A stretch of DNA of 12,002 nt. Source: VBDM01 sp035317085. Its GTDB lineage: Bacteria > Pseudomonadota > Gammaproteobacteria > Burkholderiales > SG8-39. The stretch covers positions 1 through 12,002 of the forward strand of contig DATHHS010000005.1 of the NCBI GenBank assembly GCA_035317085.1. Reading direction: 5' to 3'. Numbering within the stretch: position 1 is the first letter of the stretch; each line of letters begins with the position of its first letter. The notes under the pieces are model-generated. The model was not told the origin of the DNA. It saw only the letters and a list, made by a program, of their open reading frames with translations, and made no database searches. Positions 6,440 to 12,002 of this stretch are shown one piece after another. Made by a program: the position numbers and the translations under genes.

Positions 6440-7438
6440 ATGACCACTACCGCGTCCAACGCATTCGCCGTCCAGGTCGCCGCCGCATTGCCGCTCGCGC
6501 AAGCCGCGGCCGTGATGGCCCCGGGGTCATGGGCGACCTTCAACTGCAACTATTCGACCGGAACTCTTTCCGCATTGCTGGATGTCGGCGGCGGGAAGCG
6601 GTGCACCGAGTACTCGGACAAGATGATTTGGGATTCCGGCCGCAAGCAGATCTACTTCACCGGAGGTGGGCACGGGCAGCAAGAGAAGACCATCGTCTAC
6701 AGCGATGCCACCAACACCTGGACCGACCTCGGAAGCCCCCCGTGGTTCTCAGTAAATCCAGGCGGCGCGACCCATGGATACCAGCACAACGCCTTCTTTG
6801 GAAGCACGCAGTATTATCTCCAGTTCGCCACCGCCATCCTCCACACCCGCGATGTTGTATCTGGAGCGTGGGGAGTGCTGTCGACCAACGGCATCGATCT
6901 CGGATCGGACGGCGCGCTCGGCTCGGCGGAATGGTTCCCCACGTTTGGCACCGGCAGCCTGATCATCGTCGATGGCAACGGCGGCGGCGTGTACCGCTGG
7001 AACGGCGCGTCCTGGTCGGTTGTAGGGACGCCGACAATGGGCGGCTACCACAATGTAGGCGTCTACAGTCCGATCAAGGATCTTTTGTACTTCGGCGGCG
7101 GCAACGGCTCGACGCAACTCTACACGATGTCCAAGACCGGAGTGATCACCGCCAGAGCGAATTGCCCAATCGACTTCGGTATAGTCCAGTCGTGCACGAC
7201 CGTCGATCCGGTGAGCGGCAAGCTGGTGTTGGCGTGCATCGACCAGGTGATTCGCGTCTACGATCCGGTCACCAACACCTGGACTACCGACACCGCACCG
7301 CCCGTCGGGTTCTGGTCTGGGACCATCTATTCCGAGGGCGCCGTAATGGGCATCACTGCTGCGCCGATCTATGACTACGGCGTGACGATGTTCATCACCA
7401 TCTCGGGACCGACGATCTACCTGCGCAAGGGAAGATAG
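6440..7438 (+). CDS. Kelch/galactose-oxidase-like beta-propeller protein
   Basis: 332 residues. Repeated beta-propeller blade signatures are visible: KQIYFTGGG (69-77) with ATNTWTDLG (90-98), GGVYRWNGASWSVVG (182-196), DLLYFGGGN (214-222) and RVYDPVTNTWTTD (272-284). The blades suggest five to six repeats, as in kelch or galactose-oxidase central domains. I see no copper-site signature that would make it a galactose oxidase. The N-terminus TTTASNAFAVQV (2-13) resembles the last strand of an Ig-like domain. It is followed by a hydrophobic Ala-rich stretch (to about 26) without any positive charge before it, so it is a poor signal peptide. GAGG, overlapping the previous stop codon, lies 5 nt before the ATG, implying coupled translation with the gene 7 bp upstream. 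Function may be carbohydrate or protein binding; this is inference. Confidence 0.75.
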   Translation: MTTTASNAFAVQVAAALPLAQAAAVMAPGSWATFNCNYSTGTLSALLDVGGGKRCTEYSDKMIWDSGRKQIYFTGGGHGQQEKTIVYSDATNTWTDLGSPPWFSVNPGGATHGYQHNAFFGSTQYYLQFATAILHTRDVVSGAWGVLSTNGIDLGSDGALGSAEWFPTFGTGSLIIVDGNGGGVYRWNGASWSVVGTPTMGGYHNVGVYSPIKDLLYFGGGNGSTQLYTMSKTGVITARANCPIDFGIVQSCTTVDPVSGKLVLACIDQVIRVYDPVTNTWTTDTAPPVGFWSGTIYSEGAVMGITAAPIYDYGVTMFITISGPTIYLRKGR

Positions 7439-7450
7439 TCGCGTATCCCG

Positions 7451-9274
7451 ATGGAGACTCTGCCGGCAGCTCGACCAGCAACAATCGCCACTGGGGTAGC
7501 CGTGTTCGTGCTGCTGCTGGGACTCGGCGCCTGCGGCGGCGCATCCAGCTCCGGGCCGGGTGCTACCTCCGGGCCGCCTGTTTCAGGGGATACGACCCCG
7601 CCGACGGTTTCAATCACCTCGCCGACCACCACCGGCAATTTTCCCACGGCGAGTGCCGCCGTGTCTTTGGCAGGCAGCGCGTCGGACGATGTCGGCGTCG
7701 CGAGCGTGAGCTGGCGCAATGCCCTAAACAACACAAGCGGCACCGCCACTAGCACGACCAGCTGGAGCATCCCGAGCATAGCGCTCGTGTCCGGGGTAAA
7801 CACGATTACGGTCACGGCGCGGGATGCAACCGGCCACACCGGCACTGCCACGCTCGCCGTGACGTACAACCCCGGTGGCACGGTCAGCCTTTCGGGTAAC
7901 GTGGACAGCTCCCTCATCAATCGCAGCGATAGCGCGGTCAATACGGTCTACCTCTACAACGGCACAGTCACGCCGACTGCTGCTGTGCAGCCTGTCGCGA
8001 CGACACCGGTAACACAGAATAGCGGCGCCTGCACCTTCAGCTATAGATTCGGGCCAATCCAGGCGGGGTCATATACCTTGGCGTTCTCCGGCGATGGGGT
8101 CACTTTCCGCGGCACGACAGTAGTGACGCTCCCGGGCACCCAGGATTTTCTACCGAACCGGCGATTGCAGGTCGGGCCGATGCGCGCTGGCGTTAACGCC
8201 TTCCCGGTGCCGAGCGCAGCCATCGCAGCCGCGCATGCGGGCGATGTTATCGAGATCGACGCGGGCGAGTATGTTGACGACAACGCGGTCTGGCCCGTGA
8301 GCAATCTCACGCTGCGGGGCGTCGGCGGCCGCGCGCACATGCGCTCGACGCAGTTCATCGGTAACGGCAAGGGAATTTGGGTGACCTCCAACAACGCCAC
8401 CGTGGAAAATATTGAGTTCTCCGGCGCTGCCATATCCGTCGCGGACGGCGAGAACGCAGCAGGGATCCGTGCCGACGGGTCCGGTCTTACGGTCTGCAAT
8501 GGCTATTTCCACAACAACCAGAACGGCATCCTCGACGGCAACGGGGTCGTGCTGGTCGAATACTCGGAGTTCGACCAGAACGGGCATTGCCCCGATCCCG
8601 CCACCGGAAACGGTTGCACACACAATATGTACTTCAGCGAGAATGTGTCGCGCTTCACTTTGCGCTACAGCTATTCGCACCGGGCACACGAAGGACACTT
8701 GGTCAAGAGCCGTGCACAGGAGAACCATATCCTCTACAACCGCATCATGGACGAAACCGGCGATGCGAGCTACGAAATCGATCTGCCCCAGACTGGCCGA
8801 TCCTTCATCATCGGCAACTTGATACAAAAGGGGACGACTGTTAACAACTCGGGGGTCATTAGCTTCGGTGTGGAAAACGCGAACAATCTCGTGCACGAGT
8901 TGTATGTGGTGAACAACACGATTGTCAACGACTCTGGCGCCTCCGCCCAGTTTCTCTCGCTGGGTGGCGGTTTCACGCCCACTATAAAACTTGTGAACAA
9001 CATCTTTGCCGGTAGTGGCAGCGTGCCGAGTGGAGCCGGCATCACTTCGACGAATAACCTCGCATCGAGCAGCGCAGCCGTGTTGGGGCTGCCGAACAGG
9101 GCCGGTTTCGACTATCACCTGTCCTCGACGTCGCAGGCCATCAACGCGGGCACCGACCCGGGGACAGCCGGCTCTGTGAGTCTCACGCCCACGAGCCAGT
9201 ACGTGTACCCGATCAGCCGCGAAGACCGGGCGGTCAACGCTCCGATCGATATCGGCGCCTACGAGTTTCAGTAG
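7451..9274 (+). CDS. Lipoprotein with Ig-like domain and right-handed parallel beta-helix
   Basis: 607 residues. A hydrophobic segment (about 14-26) ends in the lipobox LGAC with Cys28, giving a lipid-anchored exported protein. A Gly/Ser/Pro linker is followed by an Ig-like domain (about 48-139) opening DTTPPTVSITSPT and closing NTITVTARDATGHTGTATLAV, as in bacterial Ig modules. A second beta-rich domain (about 143-240) has a carboxypeptidase-regulatory or CBM-like look. From about 245 the protein shows beta-helix character: a GDVIEIDAGEY opening, N-rich turns (NATVENIEFSG, NGYFHNNQNGIL, VNNTIVND, LVNNIFAG) and the ending DIGAYEFQ that is common in secreted beta-helix proteins. Such folds include pectate-lyase-like enzymes and polysaccharide-binding proteins, but catalytic residues cannot be assigned by eye. 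It starts 12 bp after the propeller gene with no clear ribosome-binding site. Its stop lies 10 bp from the end of the convergent glycosyltransferase gene. Confidence 0.85.
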   Translation: METLPAARPATIATGVAVFVLLLGLGACGGASSSGPGATSGPPVSGDTTPPTVSITSPTTTGNFPTASAAVSLAGSASDDVGVASVSWRNALNNTSGTATSTTSWSIPSIALVSGVNTITVTARDATGHTGTATLAVTYNPGGTVSLSGNVDSSLINRSDSAVNTVYLYNGTVTPTAAVQPVATTPVTQNSGACTFSYRFGPIQAGSYTLAFSGDGVTFRGTTVVTLPGTQDFLPNRRLQVGPMRAGVNAFPVPSAAIAAAHAGDVIEIDAGEYVDDNAVWPVSNLTLRGVGGRAHMRSTQFIGNGKGIWVTSNNATVENIEFSGAAISVADGENAAGIRADGSGLTVCNGYFHNNQNGILDGNGVVLVEYSEFDQNGHCPDPATGNGCTHNMYFSENVSRFTLRYSYSHRAHEGHLVKSRAQENHILYNRIMDETGDASYEIDLPQTGRSFIIGNLIQKGTTVNNSGVISFGVENANNLVHELYVVNNTIVNDSGASAQFLSLGGGFTPTIKLVNNIFAGSGSVPSGAGITSTNNLASSSAAVLGLPNRAGFDYHLSSTSQAINAGTDPGTAGSVSLTPTSQYVYPISREDRAVNAPIDIGAYEFQ

Positions 9275-9284
9275 TCGAATCGAG

Positions 9285-10526
9285 TCAGGGCGAAACCGCG
9301 GCGCGCGCCGACGATCGAGCCGGCGTATCCCCCTCGAGAATGGCTTCCACCCGCGCGAGGTTTTCGTTCCAGCTGTAGTTCCGGGCCACGTGCGCGCGCA
9401 AGGCGTCACCCAGCGCGGCCGTAGAAGGCTCGCGCAATAGCTTCAGCAGCAGTCGCGCCGCCGTCTCGGGTTCATCGGCGCTCCATTCCAGAAGCTCCGC
9501 GCACGGCCGTACTCCGGCGACCACCTGCGAACTTGCGACGACCGGGCGCGCCATGGCCATCGCCTCCAGCACTTTGTTTTGCACGCCACGCGCGATGCGA
9601 AGCGGCGCCACCGCTGCACGCGCGTGCGCCAGATAGGGTCGAGTGTCGGGAACGGTGCCTGTGACCCGTACGCCCGGGAGCTGCGCAAGATCGAGCACCG
9701 CGCGTGTCGGGCGGGTTCCGACGATGTAGAAGCGTGCCTGGGGAAAATTCGCACGCACCTGCGGAAAGACCTCGCGCGCGAACCATTCCACGGCGTCGAC
9801 GTTCGCCCAGTAGTCCATGGCGCCGGTGAACACCAGCGCCGCCTCGTCCGCGGCGTAGGGATTCGGATAAGCGCGCTGCGGGGAGAAATACTCCGTATCG
9901 ACTCCGTTCTCCACGACTGACACGCGCGCAGCCGCCTCCGGAGCCTGTGTGGTGAAGAGCCGTGCTTCCGCCTCGGACACGAAAAGGCTCGCATCGAAGA
10001 CCGCGGCGTAACGGCGCTCGAACTCGAACAGCGTATCGGCTTCGCGCCGATACAACCAGCGCATGGGTCCGTGCTTGTGCCTGCTGTACTGGCGCCACTT
10101 GTCCGAATCCAGATCGACGAAATCCAGTACGCGCCGCATTCCATCGGCCGACGACCCCTCGACGTATTGCGCCATGGCCGAGCTGAAAACCAGCGCGCGT
10201 TCGATACGACGCGAACCGAGCAGGCCGTCCACCCAGCGCGCCAGCCCGGCGCTGCGGTAGTAGCGCAGCGTCAGCGGTTCGCCGGTGGCGAACGCCGCGA
10301 GGCTGCGCAGCTTGGCGCGCGTGGCGTGCAGCGCGACGAAGCAGGTCTCGCCGCACATTTTCTTCACGTGTTCGACATGGCTCCAATCCCGCGCGTCGTC
10401 GATGAACGTGCCAAGGTGCACCCTGTATCGGCGCGCAAGATGCTGGAGCAGGTGGAACGAGCGGATTTTGTCGCCCTTGTCGGGCGGATACGGGATCCGA
10501 TGCGCCAGGAACAACAGCTCCCTCAT
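9285..10526 (-). CDS. XrtA/PEP-CTERM-associated glycosyltransferase (GT4-like, TIGR03087 type)
   Basis: 413 residues. The N-terminus MRELLFLAHRIPYPPDKGDKIRSF is typical of this XrtA-associated family. The GT-B layout is clear: an N-terminal acceptor domain with DFVDLDSDKW (135-144) and FEFERRYAAVFD (167-178), a linker with VVENGVDTEYF (204-214), then the C-terminal domain opening LVFTGAMDYWANVDAV (231-246). The donor-site region is GVQNKVLEAMAMARPVVAS (314-332), whose LEAMAMARPVV matches the conserved motif of GT4 enzymes. It would add a sugar to the growing repeat unit on the cytoplasmic face of the inner membrane; donor and acceptor are unknown. AGGA 6 nt before the ATG lies at the end of the FemAB-like gene, only 3 bp upstream, so the two are almost certainly cotranscribed. 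It converges on the beta-helix lipoprotein gene. Confidence 0.92.
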   Translation of the reverse strand: MRELLFLAHRIPYPPDKGDKIRSFHLLQHLARRYRVHLGTFIDDARDWSHVEHVKKMCGETCFVALHATRAKLRSLAAFATGEPLTLRYYRSAGLARWVDGLLGSRRIERALVFSSAMAQYVEGSSADGMRRVLDFVDLDSDKWRQYSRHKHGPMRWLYRREADTLFEFERRYAAVFDASLFVSEAEARLFTTQAPEAAARVSVVENGVDTEYFSPQRAYPNPYAADEAALVFTGAMDYWANVDAVEWFAREVFPQVRANFPQARFYIVGTRPTRAVLDLAQLPGVRVTGTVPDTRPYLAHARAAVAPLRIARGVQNKVLEAMAMARPVVASSQVVAGVRPCAELLEWSADEPETAARLLLKLLREPSTAALGDALRAHVARNYSWNENLARVEAILEGDTPARSSARAAVSP

Positions 10527-10529
10527 CGC

Positions 10530-11615
10530 TTATCCTAGATTGCGCGCGATCAGCGGCCCGATCCGGTTGGCGAGTGCAAGTGGCAGGCGCTGCCACATCT
10601 TGATGGCCAGGTGGTATTTGGGATTGAGCGGATTCAATTCGGGCACGCGCTTGCCTCCGACCAGCCGGTACTCGTAGTGCAGGGCTTGCGGCTCGAAGCC
10701 CCAGTTCTTCTTGAAATCGAAGGAGCCGGTGCCGCGCTTGCTGCGACCGTAGTCGAACACGCGTATCCCGCGCTCGCAGGCGCGCCGCATCAGGTCCCAG
10801 TACATGAAATCGTTGCCTGCCACCTCCCGCGCCTCTCCCGTCCCGCCGCCGTAGTAAGGCAGCACCTCGTCGCGGAAGTAAAAGGACATCACGCTGGCAA
10901 CGAGCCCTCCGTCCCGGGTCACCGTCAGGACCTCGCAGTCGGAGCCGAAGACGTCCCGAAGGGTCTGGAAGTAGCGCTTGGAGAGAACCGGCGTACCGAG
11001 GCGGTGGACGCTGTGCGCGTAGGCGGCAAAGAAGCGTTCCACGCCCTCGTCGATCTCGCCCTTCAGTCCCGCCTTGATCCCCTTGCGCACCATGGCCCGC
11101 TGCTTGCGCGGAATCTCGTTCAGATTGCGCTCGACGTCGGGGTCGATCGCCTTCCTGAAGGTGACGTAGAGATCTGTGTGCGCCCATTCGGGATGATGAG
11201 CAGTGAGCGAGCGATACTCGAGATGGTCGACGCGCCACTTTTCCGCGAGCGCCACCGCGGCCTCGTCGAGCAGGCGCCGCGCCCGCTCGCTCCCGGCGGC
11301 GATCCCGCCGTAGACGCAAAACGGCAGAGAAACCAGCGAGTGTCCGAACAGGAGGCTCCTTACCTCGGCAAGCGGCAGGACAGCCTCGATCCGGCCGCCG
11401 GCCTCGGCATAGAGGAACTTCGTGCGGTGCCCGAATGCCCGCTCGATGACGGTCTTCCAGCCCGCGCGGTGGAAGAAGGTGGCTTCGGGGCAGCTGGAGA
11501 CGAACTCATCCCATCGGGAAAAATCGGCAGGCTGCAATTCCAGCACCCGTACGGCGTCCGGCGCCGTTCCTTCCACGTCCATGGTTGAGGCGCTACCGGT
11601 CGGTGCGGGATTCAT
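10530..11615 (-). CDS. FemAB-like XrtA/PEP-CTERM-associated protein (TIGR03019 type)
   Basis: 361 residues with tandem GNAT-like features of the FemAB family. The opening ATFFHRAGWKTVIERAFGH (45-63) is characteristic of the XrtA-associated subgroup. Further features are LPLAEVRSLLFG (80-91), VSLPFCVYGG (95-104), a basic PRKQRAMVRKG segment (169-179), and the second acyltransferase-like half with LPYYGGGTGEAR (252-263), NDFMYWDLMRRACERG (268-283) and FDYGRSKRGTGSFDFKKNWGF (287-307). FemAB proteins transfer amino acids to peptidoglycan; here an aminoacyl or acyl modification of the polysaccharide or its carrier has been supposed, but the substrate is not known to me. The N-terminus is uncertain: the ATG at 11615 lacks a clear ribosome-binding site and adds about 20 non-conserved residues. 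The ATG at codon 12 (11582) or a GTG near codon 24 are alternatives. First gene of the two-gene minus-strand operon. Confidence 0.9.
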   Translation of the reverse strand: MNPAPTGSASTMDVEGTAPDAVRVLELQPADFSRWDEFVSSCPEATFFHRAGWKTVIERAFGHRTKFLYAEAGGRIEAVLPLAEVRSLLFGHSLVSLPFCVYGGIAAGSERARRLLDEAAVALAEKWRVDHLEYRSLTAHHPEWAHTDLYVTFRKAIDPDVERNLNEIPRKQRAMVRKGIKAGLKGEIDEGVERFFAAYAHSVHRLGTPVLSKRYFQTLRDVFGSDCEVLTVTRDGGLVASVMSFYFRDEVLPYYGGGTGEAREVAGNDFMYWDLMRRACERGIRVFDYGRSKRGTGSFDFKKNWGFEPQALHYEYRLVGGKRVPELNPLNPKYHLAIKMWQRLPLALANRIGPLIARNLG

Positions 11616-11647
11616 TGACAGTTTGGAGCCGGGGATAAACTCGGATT

Positions 11648-11660
11648 ACCGGCGGCCGGT
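11648..11660. repeat. 13-bp GC palindrome in the FemAB leader
   Basis: ACCGGC (11648-11653) and GCCGGT (11655-11660) are exact inverted copies around a single G. It lies about 35 bp upstream of the annotated FemAB start. The centre is too tight for an RNA hairpin, so if functional it is more likely an operator. No cognate regulator is visible. Confidence 0.3.
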
Positions 11661-11783
11661 GACGCGATGATGTTTTACGGGAGTACGTCGGAAACTCAAC
11701 GATGGTAATGATATTTCCGCAACATTTCAGGTTAGTATGCAAAGATTCCTCGATCCGGGCCGTATTTCTACCACGTTCAGCAC

Positions 11784-11799
11784 TGGCATGCCAAATGCT
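11784..11799 (+). promoter_or_regulatory. Sigma-54 (-24/-12) promoter candidate
   Basis: TGGCATGCCAAATGCT matches the RpoN consensus TGGCAC/T-G-N4-TTGCW at all conserved positions except the first T of the -12 element. The GG at 11785-11786 and GC at 11797-11798 are separated by exactly 10 bp, the required spacing. The predicted start is near 11810, reading rightward. Sigma-54 control with the PrsK/PrsR pair is an established association of XrtA/PEP-CTERM systems, which supports the call. The TGGCATGCCA part is also a palindrome, so an operator is an alternative reading. Confidence 0.55.
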
Positions 11800-11892
11800 T
11801 CCAATGGCAGGGCTCCTGTTCATAAGAAGTCCCCATTGAGAAGAACAAGACCGATCACACTCACGATTCATGCCAGCCCTTCCCTGAACGTG

Positions 11893-11914
11893 GACAAGCA
11901 CTGAGATGCTTGTC
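11893..11914 (+). other. Perfect 8-bp stem-loop in a probable 5' leader
   Basis: GACAAGCA (11893-11900) pairs exactly with TGCTTGTC (11907-11914) around the loop CTGAGA. It lies about 85 nt after the predicted sigma-54 start and 20 nt before a possible ATG at 11934. No T run follows on either strand, so it is not an intrinsic terminator. Confidence 0.4.
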
Positions 11915-11933
11915 GCAACCGAGACTCCGGAGC

Positions 11934-12002
11934 ATGCGCGCCGCGCCCAGCCCTATTCCTGAACCCGCCGCAGGCCTGGTCGGACCGCACGACGTGCCCC
12001 TG
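11934..12002 (+). CDS. Possible start of a + strand gene leaving the window
   Basis: From the ATG at 11934 the frame stays open for all 23 codons to the window edge and reads MRAAPSPIPEPAAGLVGPHD and on. GGAG lies only 1 nt before the ATG, too close for a good ribosome-binding site, and the frame is also open further upstream, so the start is uncertain. The position downstream of a sigma-54-type promoter and leader stem-loop favours a real gene. Too little is visible to name a product. Confidence 0.3.
   Translation, partial: MRAAPSPIPEPAAGLVGPHDVPL

Larger units (their letters stand above)
11616..11933. other. Non-coding regulatory region upstream of the FemAB-like gene
   Basis: 318 bp, distinctly lower in GC than the flanking genes. 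A short open frame on the minus strand (GTG at 11901 to 11593) overlaps the FemAB start, has unusual composition and no ribosome-binding site, and is not taken as a gene. The region holds a GC-rich palindrome near the FemAB start, a spaced inverted repeat CGGAAA/TTTCCG (11689-11694 and 11714-11719), a sigma-54-type promoter on the + strand and a perfect stem-loop. It probably carries divergent promoters for the minus-strand pair and for a + strand gene leaving the window. Confidence 0.6.

Noticed and set aside
6709..7284. 15-bp direct repeat CACCAACACCTGGAC at 6709-6723 and 7270-7284
   Set aside because: Both copies encode the TNTWT motif of propeller blades, so the repeat is explained by the protein fold rather than by a mobile or regulatory element.
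8150..9409. 419-codon minus-strand open frame opposite the beta-helix gene
   Set aside because: It overlaps both the lipoprotein gene and the end of the glycosyltransferase gene and has no recognisable domain; the + strand frame has a clear signal peptide and beta-helix pattern.
9472..11319. 615-codon minus-strand frame spanning both the glycosyltransferase and FemAB genes
   Set aside because: It is an Arg/Ala/Gly-rich out-of-frame shadow; the two overlapped frames match known families along their full length.
11593..11901. 102-codon minus-strand frame upstream of the FemAB-like gene
   Set aside because: It has a GTG start with no ribosome-binding site, unusual composition, overlaps the FemAB start and lies in a region with regulatory features.
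1..12002. CRISPR arrays, tRNA or rRNA genes, insertion sequences, PEP-CTERM sorting signals
   Set aside because: I looked for regular repeats, transposase motifs, tRNA-like cloverleafs and C-terminal PEP motifs with a membrane helix and found none in the window.

Overview
The window is a high-GC proteobacterial sequence carrying part of an exosortase A (XrtA/EpsH, PEP-CTERM-associated) exopolysaccharide locus. A beta- or related gammaproteobacterium is most likely, judged from the gene set and codon style; there is no rRNA or other phylogenetic marker to confirm it. All family assignments come from reading the translated proteins, not from a database search.

Left part (1-4352, + strand): a tightly packed run of four genes typical of XrtA loci. 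They are the end of a Wzz-type chain-length determinant, a BY-kinase-like partner with a degenerate nucleotide-binding loop, an outer-membrane beta-barrel protein, and an ExeA-like AAA ATPase. Gaps are 1, 4 and 6 bp, so this looks like one operon for polymer length control and export. A 303-bp non-coding stretch with three stem-loop or inverted-repeat elements follows.

Middle part (4656-9274, + strand): an accessory cassette of four genes. (1) A 141-residue Tat-type lipoprotein whose Ig-like domain stops before its expected last strand. (2) A 435-residue mostly helical protein of toroid-like appearance. (3) A 332-residue kelch-like beta-propeller. (4) A 607-residue lipoprotein with an Ig-like domain and a right-handed beta-helix. 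Proteins 2 and 3 have no convincing signal peptide, and both begin with a short segment resembling the final strand of an Ig domain. This is the most unusual part of the window. It may be a broken-up multidomain secreted protein, or a lipoprotein anchor that is completed by its cargo and carries it through Tat.

Right part (9285-11615, - strand): a FemAB-like acyltransferase-fold protein followed 3 bp later by an XrtA-type glycosyltransferase. Both are standard members of XrtA loci and run convergently toward the cassette. Beyond them (11616-12002) is a lower-GC regulatory region with a good sigma-54 (-24/-12) promoter match on the + strand, a perfect stem-loop, and possibly the start of another + strand gene that leaves the window.

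Together the flanking genes would build, size and export a surface polysaccharide. The cassette in between plausibly encodes cell-surface proteins that bind or trim it; that role is inferred from folds and location only.
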